DNA of 64,000 nucleotides. Source: Arthrobacter sp. QXT-31 (GTDB lineage: Bacteria > Actinomycetota > Actinomycetes > Actinomycetales > Micrococcaceae). Below, in pieces: positions 7,977 to 16,498 of this stretch (its first letter is position 1; each line of letters begins with the position of its first letter). The stretch lies in contig NZ_CP019304.1 in NCBI RefSeq assembly GCF_001969265.1, forward strand, positions 620,001-684,000, read 5' to 3'. Both the position numbers and the translations under genes were made by a program. The notes beneath the pieces were generated by a model. That model saw only the letters and a list, made by a program, of their open reading frames with translations. It ran no database searches and was not told the origin of the DNA.

Positions 7977-9788
7977 TCAGTTGCTGCGGACGGCGTTGAC
8001 CACGTAGTCAACAGCCTTGTCCACGGCCACGTTTTCGGCCTCGCCGCTGCGGCGGTCTTTGATTTCGACGACGCCGTCCGCGAGTCCGCGGCCGACGGCC
8101 AGGATGGTGGGCACACCGACAAGCTCGGCGTCGCCGAACTTAACTCCAGGGGAAACCTTGGGCCGGTCATCGTAGATGACCTCGAGGCCTGCGCCTTCGA
8201 GCTCGAGGGCGAGCTGCTCGGCGGCCTCGAAGATCTCGTCACCGCGGCCGACCGCCACGACATGGACGTCCGCCGGAGCCACGGAGCGGGGCCAGACGAG
8301 GCCCTTGGCGTCGTGGTTGGATTCCGCCAGCGCGGCCACCGCGCGGGTGACACCCACGCCGTAGGAACCCATGGTGACCACAACCTGCTTGCCATTCTGG
8401 TCCAGGACCTTCAGTTCCAGCGCTTCGGCGTACTTGCGTCCCAGCTGGAAGATGTGGCCCATCTCGATGCCGCGGGCGATCTCGAGCGGTCCGGAGCCGT
8501 CCGGGGCTTCGTCACCGGCGCGCACTTCGGTGCACTCGATGACCCCGTCCCAGGTGAAGTCGCGTCCCGCCACAAGGTCATAGACATGCTTGCCAGCCAT
8601 GTTGGCGCCGGTGATCCAGGCCGTGCCGCTGACGACGCGCGGATCCACCAGGTACAGGAGCTTGGCGGCGCCCTCCAGGCCAAGGAGCGGCTCGTCCAGG
8701 GACATGCCCGGGCCAAGGTAGCCGCGAACGATGAGCGGGTTGCGGGCCAGATCCTCCTCACCGGCGGCTTCCACGGCAATTTCGCCGGCGACCGGAAGGT
8801 AGGCGCCGATGTTGGCCTCGACGCGCTTGAGGTCCACACCCCGGTCGCCCGGCACACCGAGGACGACGATCTGGCGCTCACCGGTGGGCAGCGTAACGGC
8901 GAGAACCACGTTCTTGAGCGTGTCAGCGGCAGTCCAGGGGCCGCCGTCGGCCTCGCTGCGCGGCGCGAGCTCGTTGGATGCCGCCACGAGCGTGTCGATC
9001 GTGGGGGTGTTCGGGGTGTCGCGGATCACCGCGGCCGGGGCGTTGGTGAAGTCGATCTCGGCGGGGGCCACCGTGGTCACTGCTTCGACGTTGGCGGCAT
9101 AGCCGCCGGCGGAGCGAACGAAAGTGTCCTCGCCGACCTCCGTGGGGTGCAGGAATTCCTCGCTCTTGGAGCCGCCCATGGCGCCGGCCGTGGCCGTGAC
9201 GGGAATGACTTCCAGGCCCAGCCGTTCGAAGATCTTCAGGTAGGCCTCACGGTGGGCGGCGTAGGCGGCATCCAGCCCGGCGTCGTCGACGTCGAACGAG
9301 TACGAATCCTTCATGATGAATTCGCGGCCGCGGAGCAGGCCGGCGCGCGGGCGTGCCTCGTCGCGGTACTTGTTCTGGATCTGGTAGATGCTCAGCGGCA
9401 GGTCCTTGTACGAGGAGTACAGGTCCTTGACCAGCAGGGTGAACATTTCCTCGTGCGTCGGTGCCAGCAGGTAGTCACCGCCCTTGCGGTCCTGAAGCCG
9501 GAACAGCCCTTCGCCGTATTCGGTCCAGCGGTTGGTCGCCTCGTAGGGCTCCTTCGGGAGCAGCGCAGGAAAGTGGACTTCCTGGGCGCCGATGGCGGCC
9601 ATCTCTTCGCGGATGATCTGTTCCACCTTGCGCAGCACGCTCAGCCCCAGCGGCAGCCAGGTGTAGATGCCCGGGGCCGCGCGGCGGATATATCCCGCGC
9701 GCACGAGCAGCCGGTGGCTGGCCACCTCGGCATCGGCGGGGTCTTCACGCAGGGTGCGCAGGAAAAGCTTGGAGAGTCGAAGAACCAC
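7977..9788 (-). CDS. proS: prolyl-tRNA synthetase
   Basis: 603 aa, bacterial-type ProRS that charges tRNA-Pro. It has the class II core with motif 2 [22 protein letters not shown], an inserted editing domain (about 220-410), motif 3 [14 protein letters not shown] and the C-terminal anticodon-binding domain. The GTG at 9788 (product [17 protein letters not shown]) matches the normal family N-terminus; an upstream in-frame start at 9896 would add unrelated sequence. No strong Shine-Dalgarno is visible. Confidence 0.96.
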   Translation of the reverse strand: MVLRLSKLFLRTLREDPADAEVASHRLLVRAGYIRRAAPGIYTWLPLGLSVLRKVEQIIREEMAAIGAQEVHFPALLPKEPYEATNRWTEYGEGLFRLQDRKGGDYLLAPTHEEMFTLLVKDLYSSYKDLPLSIYQIQNKYRDEARPRAGLLRGREFIMKDSYSFDVDDAGLDAAYAAHREAYLKIFERLGLEVIPVTATAGAMGGSKSEEFLHPTEVGEDTFVRSAGGYAANVEAVTTVAPAEIDFTNAPAAVIRDTPNTPTIDTLVAASNELAPRSEADGGPWTAADTLKNVVLAVTLPTGERQIVVLGVPGDRGVDLKRVEANIGAYLPVAGEIAVEAAGEEDLARNPLIVRGYLGPGMSLDEPLLGLEGAAKLLYLVDPRVVSGTAWITGANMAGKHVYDLVAGRDFTWDGVIECTEVRAGDEAPDGSGPLEIARGIEMGHIFQLGRKYAEALELKVLDQNGKQVVVTMGSYGVGVTRAVAALAESNHDAKGLVWPRSVAPADVHVVAVGRGDEIFEAAEQLALELEGAGLEVIYDDRPKVSPGVKFGDAELVGVPTILAVGRGLADGVVEIKDRRSGEAENVAVDKAVDYVVNAVRSN

Positions 9789-10023
9789 GGGTAGGTGTCC
9801 GTTTCTTGGGGGAAGTGCTGATTGTCTGGGTACTAATCTACCGGCTGGGCAGCAGTACAGGTTCCGGGCCCTGTGGGAGCTGAACAGAAAAGCCACGCCC
9901 CGCAGGAGAAGCCCCTGGCCGTTGGCGGCTGGTCATCCCTGTGGTGGCGTGGCTCCACGGCCGGTCATGCCGCTAATTCTCGAAAGACCACCCGCGTCCG
10001 AAAACGCGATTAAATAGAACCTA

Positions 10024-10039
10024 TGTGATAGCCGTCACC
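10024..10039. promoter_or_regulatory. CRP/GlxR-like site upstream of proS
   Basis: TGTGA-TAGCCG-TCACC matches 9 of the 10 fixed bases of TGTGA-N6-TCACA. It lies 235 nt upstream of the proS start, which is far for a direct effect. It may act on a distal promoter or be a chance match. Confidence 0.35.
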
Positions 10040-10076
10040 GAATTCAAATCCACTTTTGACCCGGGCCGGCCGTGCC

Positions 10077-10110
10077 CCGATGCCGCCGTACAGCACGCCG
10101 GCGGCATCGG
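10077..10110 (-). terminator. hairpin after the GNAT gene
   Basis: Perfect 12-bp arms (10077-10088 and 10099-10110) with a 10-nt loop, adjacent to the GNAT stop codon. There is no T-run, as in many actinobacterial terminators. Confidence 0.6.
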
Positions 10111-11007
10111 CTAGAAGAGGACAGTAGCGAAGGTGCCCACCTGCCGGAAGCCAACACGTTCGTAGGTTGCCCGCGCCCGGGAGTTGTAGTCGTTGACGTA
10201 CAGGCTGGTGACCGGCGCCAGTTTCTGGGCCAGCAGCACCACGGCCGCCATGTACCCGGCGCTGAGCCCGAGTCCCCGGTGGCTGGGATTCATCCATACG
10301 CCCTGCACCTGGGTGACCTCGGAGGTGACGGCGCCCAGTTCCGCCTTGAACACCACTTCGCCGTCCTTGAGGTGGACCAGGGAGTGGCCCTGGCGAATCA
10401 GTCCTGCCACGCGGCGGCTGTAAAAGTCGCGCCCGCCGAGGTACGGCGAATAGCCAACCTCTTCCTCGAACATTGCCGCACAGGCGGGAAGGATGGCATC
10501 GAAATCTGCGTACTGCCCGAATCCCAGCTCCCAGTTCGGTTCAACGGCCGGGGCACCGGTGATGGTCATAAGCGGCTGGTCGGGCCGGACCTCATGGGCA
10601 ACGTGGCCCAGCTCCTCGAGGTGGCGGTGCAGGGCAAGAACCGTGCCGGCCGGTCCGAAGATCGAAGCGTACCGGCGCCCGGAGCGGTGGGCTACAGCAG
10701 CCACCGGGCCGGCCAGTTCCGGATCGAGCTGGATAGGGACCAGGTTGGCGCCTGCCCAGCAGGCGCCGACCAGCGCGTCGTCGTCGAAAACGCCGAGGAC
10801 GCTGGCGCCGCCCGGGGTGGGCGCGGCAGAGTCCGTCGACTCCAGGTGCGCCAGGATGAACACGTTGGCAACAGGATCCGTCCCGGCCAGGTCGCGCAAT
10901 TGGCGGGTGTCCGCAACACCCAGTACCCGGACGGCGGCACCGTCCGGGGCGGCGCCGTCCTTATGAGACGCTAACCACGGGGCTACCCTTGACAGCATCT
11001 TCGCCAT
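10111..11007 (-). CDS. GNAT family N-acetyltransferase with DUF4081-type N-terminal domain
   Basis: 298 aa. The C-terminal ~150 residues form a GNAT domain: [20 protein letters not shown] is the acetyl-CoA-binding region (consensus Q/RxxGxG/A) and [19 protein letters not shown] the terminal motif. The N-terminal ~140 residues match the DUF4081 half that accompanies it in actinobacteria. Substrate is unknown. The ATG at 11007 (or a second ATG at 10998) lies inside the end of ispG, and no in-frame start exists just after the ispG stop, so the two genes overlap by 38-47 nt and are probably coupled. Confidence 0.82.
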   Translation of the reverse strand: MAKMLSRVAPWLASHKDGAAPDGAAVRVLGVADTRQLRDLAGTDPVANVFILAHLESTDSAAPTPGGASVLGVFDDDALVGACWAGANLVPIQLDPELAGPVAAVAHRSGRRYASIFGPAGTVLALHRHLEELGHVAHEVRPDQPLMTITGAPAVEPNWELGFGQYADFDAILPACAAMFEEEVGYSPYLGGRDFYSRRVAGLIRQGHSLVHLKDGEVVFKAELGAVTSEVTQVQGVWMNPSHRGLGLSAGYMAAVVLLAQKLAPVTSLYVNDYNSRARATYERVGFRQVGTFATVLF

Positions 11008-12127
11008 CGGCCTCCCCCATCTCTTCCGCGATACGCATGGCCTCTTCGATCAGTGTCTCAACAATCTGGCTCTCGGGGACAGTCTTGATGACCTCGCCCT
11101 TCACAAATATCTGGCCCTTGCCGTTGCCGGAGGCGACGCCGAGGTCGGCCTCCCGCGCTTCGCCCGGACCGTTGACGACGCAGCCCATGACGGCCACGCG
11201 CAGCGGGATCTCCATGCCCTCGAGGCCGGCGGTGACCTGCTCGGCGAGGGTGTAGACATCCACCTGGGCACGGCCGCAGGACGGGCAGGAGACGATTTCC
11301 AGCTTGCGCGGGCGCAGGTTCAGCGACTGCAGGATCTGGTTGCCCACCTTGATTTCCTCGACGGGAGGAGCGGACAGGGACACGCGGATGGTGTCTCCGA
11401 TGCCGCGCGAGAGCAGGGCACCGAAGGCCGTGGCCGACTTGATGGTTCCCTGGAAGGCCGGTCCGGCTTCGGTCACGCCCAGGTGCAGCGGCCAGTCACC
11501 CTTTTCGGCGAGCATTTCGTAGGCCGCCACCATGACCACCGGGTCATTGTGCTTGACGGAGATCTTGAAGTCGTGGAAGCCGTGTTCCTCGAACAGCGAG
11601 GCTTCCCAGACCGCAGATTCGACCAGGGCCTCCGGGGTGGCTTTGCCGTACTTCTTCAAGAGGCCCGGTTCCAGCGATCCGGCATTGACGCCGATGCGGA
11701 TGGACGTGCCGTGGTCCTTTGCCGCCTGGGCGATTTCCTTGACCTGGTCGTCGAACTTGCGGATGTTGCCCGGGTTCACGCGCACCGCCGCGCAGCCGGC
11801 CTCGATGGCCGCGAAGACGTACTTCGGCTGGAAGTGGATGTCCGCGATGACCGGGATCTGCGACTTCCGGGCGATGATGGGAAGCGCCTCGGCGTCATCG
11901 GCCGAGGGGCAGGCCACTCGGACGATGTCGCAGCCGGAAGCGGTCAGCTCGGCAATCTGCTGCAGCGTGGCGTTGATGTCCGTGGTGGGCGTGGTGGTCA
12001 TCGACTGCACGCTGATGGGGAAATCGGAACCGACGCCGACGGAGCCCACTTTGATCTGGCGTGTCTTGCGGCGCGGAGCAAGAACGGGCGGTGGTGCGGA
12101 CGGCATTCCCAGGCTGACCGAGGTCAC
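10961..12127 (-). CDS. ispG: 4-hydroxy-3-methylbut-2-enyl diphosphate synthase (IspG/GcpE)
   Basis: 388 aa. IspG converts MEcPP to HMBPP, the penultimate step of the MEP isoprenoid pathway, using a [4Fe-4S] cluster. The cluster ligands are in SCPSCGR (two Cys) and [11 protein letters not shown] (third Cys plus the conserved Glu). The TIM-barrel half begins at [24 protein letters not shown] start at 12127 follows AAGGAG at 5-nt spacing. dxr of the same pathway lies 3 kb upstream on the same strand, with rseP and three small genes between. Confidence 0.97.
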   Translation of the reverse strand: MTSVSLGMPSAPPPVLAPRRKTRQIKVGSVGVGSDFPISVQSMTTTPTTDINATLQQIAELTASGCDIVRVACPSADDAEALPIIARKSQIPVIADIHFQPKYVFAAIEAGCAAVRVNPGNIRKFDDQVKEIAQAAKDHGTSIRIGVNAGSLEPGLLKKYGKATPEALVESAVWEASLFEEHGFHDFKISVKHNDPVVMVAAYEMLAEKGDWPLHLGVTEAGPAFQGTIKSATAFGALLSRGIGDTIRVSLSAPPVEEIKVGNQILQSLNLRPRKLEIVSCPSCGRAQVDVYTLAEQVTAGLEGMEIPLRVAVMGCVVNGPGEAREADLGVASGNGKGQIFVKGEVIKTVPESQIVETLIEEAMRIAEEMGEADGEDAVKGSPVVSVS

Positions 12128-12166
12128 ATGGACTCCTTGAAATCGAAAATCGTGGTGCGGGGCTGG

Positions 12167-12460
12167 CTAGGCGGCGTGCTCAGCCAGGAGGCCGGTCACA
12201 GGGACCCATTCGGTGGTTCGCGTGCCGGAAATGACGCCCGCAGCGGCGAAGGGGTCCTGCCGCAGGACCTCGTTGAGGGCAGCTTCGTCGGCTGCCTTGA
12301 AGATGAGCAGGGCGCCCGCGCCGTCGCCGTAAGGTCCGCTGGCAAGAAGCGTGCCATCCTGCGCCAGTCCTGCGGTCCATTCGCGGTGGGCGGGGCGGCT
12401 GGCCGCGCGCGTTTCGGAGGACTCGGCGTCGTATACGTACTCAACAGCAAAAACAGTCAT
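12167..12460 (-). CDS. YciI family protein
   Basis: 97 aa, a single YCII-related alpha/beta ferredoxin-like domain. The core includes HREWTAGLAQDGTLLASGPYGDGAGALLIF with the family's conserved His and the following GPY, and LNEVLRQDPF. YciI proteins are small dimeric enzymes or regulators of mostly unknown function; some act as dehydrochlorinase-like enzymes. TAGGGT is 6 nt before the ATG, so it probably has its own leaderless transcript although it sits between satD and ispG. Confidence 0.85.
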   Translation of the reverse strand: MTVFAVEYVYDAESSETRAASRPAHREWTAGLAQDGTLLASGPYGDGAGALLIFKAADEAALNEVLRQDPFAAAGVISGTRTTEWVPVTGLLAEHAA

Positions 12461-12466
12461 AGAGAT

Positions 12467-12472
12467 ACCCTA
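12467..12472 (-). promoter_or_regulatory. -10 box TAGGGT of the YciI gene, leaderless layout
   Basis: On the minus strand TAGGGT, six bases, then the ATG at 12460. No Shine-Dalgarno is present. Confidence 0.5.
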
Positions 12473-12485
12473 TCCCGCGGCCGGG

Positions 12486-13010
12486 CTACCCGAGGAGCAC
12501 GACCTTCGTAAAGGCCGCAACTCCGGCCGCCCACAGCATGGAGGCCAGGGTGCCGATGATGAACCGCTCCGCAGCCACAGGCGTCTCCTTGAGTTCCGCG
12601 AACCGGCCCAGGCCCTTGATGGCCACCACATAGGCGATGGCCACGGGCTGTCCCGCCAGGATGGCAAGGCAGACTGCCAGCCGCTCGAGCACGCCGATGA
12701 TGGCCCCGCCCCGGAGAATCCGTGTGACCGGCGCCTCGCCCCCGGATTCCGGTGCGGCAGCAGCGCCGGCTTCCACCGTAATGTCGCCATTCACGGTATT
12801 GCCCCTGTCGGCCGCGGCCGGCTTATCCTCCGCGACGGGGCGGTCCACCGTCACATCGGCCGAGGGGTCGTCGGCGGCGTCCCTTCCGGTGCCGGCGGCA
12901 GCGTCCGCCTTGTCGTCGATGGTGCGCGCCAGCCGGAAAACCAGGGCGGTGACAGGCCAGCCCACGAATCCGGCCGTCAGCAGGGCGGCTGCGATCCAGA
13001 CAGCGTTCAC
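12486..13010 (-). CDS. small membrane protein resembling the C-terminal part of DUF3307 (SatE-type) proteins
   Basis: 174 aa. One N-terminal membrane segment (VWIAAALLTAGFVGWPVTALVF) is followed by an acidic Ala/Asp-rich linker (about 33-95). The C-terminal block ILRGGAIIGVLERLAVCLAI, then GQPVAIAYVVAIKGLGRFAELK and AAERFIIGTLASMLWA, closely resembles from memory the end of DUF3307 proteins. The usual N-terminal four-helix DUF3307 part is missing. The ATG overlaps the satD stop by 4 nt, so the pair is coupled; SatD proteins are often encoded next to DUF3307 proteins. Function is unknown. Confidence 0.65.
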   Translation of the reverse strand: MNAVWIAAALLTAGFVGWPVTALVFRLARTIDDKADAAAGTGRDAADDPSADVTVDRPVAEDKPAAADRGNTVNGDITVEAGAAAAPESGGEAPVTRILRGGAIIGVLERLAVCLAILAGQPVAIAYVVAIKGLGRFAELKETPVAAERFIIGTLASMLWAAGVAAFTKVVLLG

Positions 13011-13738
13011 GCTTCTCCTACGTTCTCGTCGCGGCCCTGATCCTGGTGATGGTTCCGGTTACCGGCGGGGTCCGGGTCTTCAGAGCCGGGGCTCTCCAGG
13101 GTGAGGCGGTGTGCGGTGGCCAGCAGCATTTCCACCGCGGGCCTTGCCGCCCATTCTTCCTGCCAGCCCGATCGGAGCACGGAGCGGCTCACCGACTGTT
13201 CGCTGATTCCCAGTTCCTGCGCAACCAGTTTCTGGAGCCCGTGGCGTCCGGTCCCCTGCCCGGTTGCTGCCCCGCTCTTCGCCCGGAGGGCATCCACCAC
13301 GCGCCACTGGGCCTCGGTCCGGTCCTGCACCAGCCTGCCAACCAGCCGCAGCACTGCCTCCGCGTTGGCGCATGCCGCTGCGGACTCGCGCTCCCGGCTG
13401 CCCGCGATCACGGCCACAGGCACATGGCCCGCGGCTGACTTGGCCCGCTCCACCGCCCGGCGCGCAGCAACGAAGGCGGCCCCGGATCCTTCGCGGGGGC
13501 TGGCGTCCGGCGCCAAGGTTCCGGGCCCGACGCCGATTCCCACGTACCAGCGCCCGCTTCGCAGGGCGCGGAGGGCGATGTCGACGACCAAGGCAGGGTC
13601 CTGCAGGACCCCCTGCACCTCGTCGCCGACCGAGCGTTCAAAGCGAACATCGGGATACGCGCCGAGGTCCCCGAGGAATTCGGGTACGCGGTCCACGTCA
13701 TTCGTGCTGTCCCGCTGGTCAATAGTCAGAACGTACAT
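13007..13738 (-). CDS. SatD family protein (cyclase-like domain plus winged helix)
   Basis: 243 aa, SatD-like. The N-terminal half reads VLTIDQRDST, then SVGDEVQGVL, then VGIGVGPG, in the order and spacing of class III nucleotidyl cyclase landmarks (metal Asp, second Asp after Gly, RIGIHTG-like strand); this resemblance is my inference. A helix-turn-helix follows (KLVAQELGISEQSVSRSVLR, about 170-189), then a charged tail. Streptococcal SatD is linked to acid tolerance, with unclear mechanism. TACGGT lies 6 nt before the ATG. The gene overlaps the DUF3307-like gene by 4 nt and starts 84 nt after rseP. Confidence 0.72.
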   Translation of the reverse strand: MYVLTIDQRDSTNDVDRVPEFLGDLGAYPDVRFERSVGDEVQGVLQDPALVVDIALRALRSGRWYVGIGVGPGTLAPDASPREGSGAAFVAARRAVERAKSAAGHVPVAVIAGSRERESAAACANAEAVLRLVGRLVQDRTEAQWRVVDALRAKSGAATGQGTGRHGLQKLVAQELGISEQSVSRSVLRSGWQEEWAARPAVEMLLATAHRLTLESPGSEDPDPAGNRNHHQDQGRDENVGEA

Positions 13739-13744
13739 GCCGAA

Positions 13745-13750
13745 ACCGTA
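13745..13750 (-). promoter_or_regulatory. -10 box TACGGT of the satD-like gene, leaderless layout
   Basis: On the minus strand TACGGT, six bases, then the ATG at 13738. The AT-rich palindromes at 13783-13828 lie immediately upstream. Confidence 0.5.
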
Positions 13751-13782
13751 TCCGGCTTATATTTGCGAATCAATCATTTGAA

Positions 13783-13802
13783 GCTGATTTTTGTGAATCA
13801 GC
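13783..13802. promoter_or_regulatory. palindrome GCTGATT-N6-AATCAGC upstream of satD
   Basis: Perfect 7-bp arms (13783-13789 and 13796-13802) with a 6-nt centre, in an AT-rich stretch just upstream of the satD -10 region. It could be an operator, for instance for the SatD helix-turn-helix itself, or a second terminator hairpin for rseP. Confidence 0.45.
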
Positions 13803-13809
13803 CGATTTT

Positions 13810-13828
13810 GGCTAACGGCCCGTTAGCC
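13810..13828 (-). terminator. hairpin overlapping the rseP stop codon
   Basis: Perfect 9-bp arms (13810-13818 and 13820-13828) around one central base. The rseP TAA lies inside the right arm. On the minus strand AAAATC follows. It could end the dxr-rseP transcript. Confidence 0.45.
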
Positions 13829-15154
13829 GAAGAGATTAACCGGTTTGACGATATCCGCATAGATCAGCAGGGCACCCATGCCCATCAGCAGCGCGGCTAC
13901 CACGTAGGTCACGGGCAGCAGCTTCGCGATATCAAATGCGCCCGGGTCGGGCTTGCCCAGCAGCTTGGCGACCCGCCGCCGCACCGCCTCGTAGAGTGCG
14001 CCGGCGACATGGCCGCCGTCGAGCGGGAGCAGCGGGATCAGGTTGAACACTGCCAGGGCAAAGTTCAGCCCGGCGAGGAGTCCCACCAAAGCGGCCAGCC
14101 GGGCCTGGGCCGGCACTTCCTCCATGGCGGCCACCTCGCCGGCGACGCGGCCGACGCCCACCACGCTGATGGGGCCGTTGGGGTCGCGGGGTTCTTCACT
14201 GAACGCCGCCTGGGCAACGCCGGCTACCCGGGCCGGCAGGTTAAGCACAACGCCCGCGACCTGCCTGATGTTCTCCCCTGCCATGGGCAGGACGGACGAC
14301 GCCGGTTGGGGAACCAGGGCGGTCTGCGCACCGATGCCGAGGAAGCCGACGTCCTGGTACAGGAGCTGTCCGGCGTCGTCCCTTGCCTGCCGTCCGTCCG
14401 CACCGACGACCGGGCGTGCGGACAGGACCGGCGTGACGGTGCTGGTCACCGGCGAGCCGTCGCGCTCCACGGTGATGGACACTTCCTTGCCGGCGGAAGC
14501 GCGGATCCAGCCCGTCAGCTGCTCCCAGCTGGTCACGGTTTTTCCGTCAAAGGAGGTGATGACGTCATTGGGCTTGAGTTGGGCGGCAGCGGCCGGGGTG
14601 GGCTTGCAGTCTGCTGAATCCGGGTCGACGGTCTCCCCCGCCTTGACCTGGCACTTGGAAACGTCGGCGATGGTGGTGGTGGGCTCGGAGATCCCGAAGC
14701 CCATGAGCAGCACCGCCGTGAGAATGAGGCCAAGCAGCAGGTTCATCGCGGGCCCGCCGAGCATGATGATGATCTTCTTCCAGACCGGGAGCCGGTAGAA
14801 CACGCGGTTCTCGTCGCCGGGACCCACGTCCTCATGGGCCAGGGAGCGGGCCTCGCTGGCCATGGTCTGGAACATCCCGGTGCTGGACGGGCGGACGGAA
14901 CCGTCGTCCTTGTTGGGCGGGTACATGCCGATCATCGACACGTAGCCGCCCAGCGGCAGGGCCTTGAAGCCGTACTCGGTCTCACCCTTTTTGGTCGACC
15001 AGATGGTGGGGCCGAAGCCGATCATGTACTTGGTGACGCGCACCTTGAACAGCTTGGCGGGCAGCAGGTGGCCCACCTCGTGCAGCGCAATCGATGCTGC
15101 GATGCCGATGGCCACAAAGACGACACCAAGGATGAAGAGGATGACGGGACTCAT
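13823..15154 (-). CDS. rseP: RIP metalloprotease, site-2 protease (RseP/Rip1)
   Basis: 443 aa intramembrane zinc protease that cleaves membrane anti-sigma factors and other single-pass proteins. The active-site HEVGH is at residues 25-29 in the first membrane segment; LLPLDGGHVAGALYE near residue 390 carries the third zinc ligand. A PDZ domain lies between (around KPNDVITSFDGKTVTSWEQL). Topology is four membrane segments, with an extra ~60-residue insert in the first loop. It follows dxr with a 19-nt gap, the common actinobacterial dxr-rseP order; rseP ends in the hairpin at 13810-13828. Confidence 0.94.
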   Translation of the reverse strand: MSPVILFILGVVFVAIGIAASIALHEVGHLLPAKLFKVRVTKYMIGFGPTIWSTKKGETEYGFKALPLGGYVSMIGMYPPNKDDGSVRPSSTGMFQTMASEARSLAHEDVGPGDENRVFYRLPVWKKIIIMLGGPAMNLLLGLILTAVLLMGFGISEPTTTIADVSKCQVKAGETVDPDSADCKPTPAAAAQLKPNDVITSFDGKTVTSWEQLTGWIRASAGKEVSITVERDGSPVTSTVTPVLSARPVVGADGRQARDDAGQLLYQDVGFLGIGAQTALVPQPASSVLPMAGENIRQVAGVVLNLPARVAGVAQAAFSEEPRDPNGPISVVGVGRVAGEVAAMEEVPAQARLAALVGLLAGLNFALAVFNLIPLLPLDGGHVAGALYEAVRRRVAKLLGKPDPGAFDIAKLLPVTYVVAALLMGMGALLIYADIVKPVNLFG

Positions 15155-15173
15155 GCTAAAGATCTGCTGCTTC

Positions 15174-16391
15174 CTAGAGACTGCTCACTGCTAAACGTTC
15201 GTGCGTGCGCGCACGTGCCCACTTCTCAGCATCAAGCACGGATCCGACCGTCAGCCCGGAGGAACCCGAATGTTCGCTGAGGACGGCGTCGATGGTGTCC
15301 ACGATGTCCGTGAACCGGATCCGGCCCGCGTGGAAGGCCATGACGGCTTCCTCGTTGGCGGCGTTGAACACGGCGGGGTACGTGCTTCCCTGCCGGGCAG
15401 CGTCCTTGGCAAGCCGGACGGCGGGAAAGGCTTCGGCGTCGAGCGGCTCGAACGTCCAGCTGGTGGCCCGGCTCCAGTCGCAGGGCGCGGCGGCGTTGGG
15501 CACCCGGTCCGGCCAGCCCAGGCCCAGGGCTATCGGCAGGCGCATGTCCGGCGGCGAGGCCTGGGCGATGGTGGAACCGTCCACGAACTGGACCATGGAG
15601 TGGATCACGGACTGGGGATGGACCACCACGTCGATCCGGTCCAGGGGGATGTCGAACAGCAGGTGCGCCTCGATGACCTCCAGGCCCTTGTTCACCAGGC
15701 TGGCTGAATTGGTGGTAACCATCAGGCCCATGTCCCAGGTGGGATGGGCCAGGGCTTCCTCGGGGGTCACGGCGAAAAGCTCCTCGCGGGTGCGCCCGCG
15801 GAACGGCCCACCCGAGGCGGTCAGGATGAGCTTGTCCACCTCTGCGGCGGTCCCGGAGCGCAGGCACTGGGCGATGGCGGAATGCTCGGAGTCGACCGGG
15901 ACGATCTGTCCCTCCGCGGCAGCGGCCTTGACCAGCGACCCGCCCACGATCAGGGATTCCTTGTTCGCGAGCGCCAGGGTGGCGCCGGACTCCAGCGCGG
16001 CGAGGGTTGGGGCCAGCCCGATCGAACCGGTGATGCCGTTGAGCACCACGTCCGCCTCCACGGCAGCGATCCTCGCCGAGGCGTCAGGGCCGGCGACGAT
16101 CTCGGGCCGATACTGCCCGATCCCTGCCGCGCCGGCTGCATCATTGATCAGGTCCCGCAGGAGCCCGGGATCACCTTCGGCAATACCGACGGCGGCGGCC
16201 CGGGTGTGCACGGCTTGCCGGGCGAGCAGTTCGAGGTTGCCGCCTCCCGCGCTCAGTGCCACCACGTCGAAAAGGTGCGGGGCGCCGTCGACGACGTCAA
16301 TCGCCTGGGTGCCGATGGAACCGGTGGATCCGAGGATGGCGATCCTGCGCGGCTGGCCTGTCATGGGTAGGTCGGGGCCCGAAGTCTGCAT
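15174..16391 (-). CDS. dxr: 1-deoxy-D-xylulose 5-phosphate reductoisomerase
   Basis: 405 aa. Dxr makes MEP from DXP with NADPH, the first committed step of the MEP pathway. Motifs: NADPH-binding [16 protein letters not shown] (about 19-34), [11 protein letters not shown], the substrate/metal segment [12 protein letters not shown] and [12 protein letters not shown]. The ATG at 16391 is used; an internal ATG nine codons later is also possible. It is transcribed with rseP and divergently from the lipase-maturation-factor gene. Confidence 0.96.
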   Translation of the reverse strand: MQTSGPDLPMTGQPRRIAILGSTGSIGTQAIDVVDGAPHLFDVVALSAGGGNLELLARQAVHTRAAAVGIAEGDPGLLRDLINDAAGAAGIGQYRPEIVAGPDASARIAAVEADVVLNGITGSIGLAPTLAALESGATLALANKESLIVGGSLVKAAAAEGQIVPVDSEHSAIAQCLRSGTAAEVDKLILTASGGPFRGRTREELFAVTPEEALAHPTWDMGLMVTTNSASLVNKGLEVIEAHLLFDIPLDRIDVVVHPQSVIHSMVQFVDGSTIAQASPPDMRLPIALGLGWPDRVPNAAAPCDWSRATSWTFEPLDAEAFPAVRLAKDAARQGSTYPAVFNAANEEAVMAFHAGRIRFTDIVDTIDAVLSEHSGSSGLTVGSVLDAEKWARARTHERLAVSSL

Positions 16392-16485
16392 TGCTTAAGT
16401 ATCCCGCACTGCTGGCGGCCGCCGGACGGCGGGAGCCGTTTCACACATGCGGCCGGCCGCACCTTGACGCGCTTGCCCGCCGGGG

Positions 16486-16491
16486 TAACGT
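16486..16491 (+). promoter_or_regulatory. -10 box TAACGT of the LMF gene, leaderless layout
   Basis: TAACGT is followed by 7 nt and then the GTG at 16499. The choice of start codon for the gene rests partly on this. Confidence 0.4.
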
Positions 16492-16498
16492 GGTGCCC

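Larger units (their letters stand above)
9789..10110. other. intergenic region upstream of proS
   Basis: 322 nt without a credible gene. It contains a terminator-like hairpin right after the GNAT stop (10077-10110) and a CRP-like box (10024-10039). A locally AT-rich stretch (about 10005-10065) may hold the proS promoter. I see no tRNA or riboswitch. Confidence 0.6.

Noticed and set aside
8262..9794. 510-codon open frame antisense to proS
   Set aside because: The proS frame has full family motifs on the other strand. The antisense product is a G/V/A-rich string with no recognisable features.
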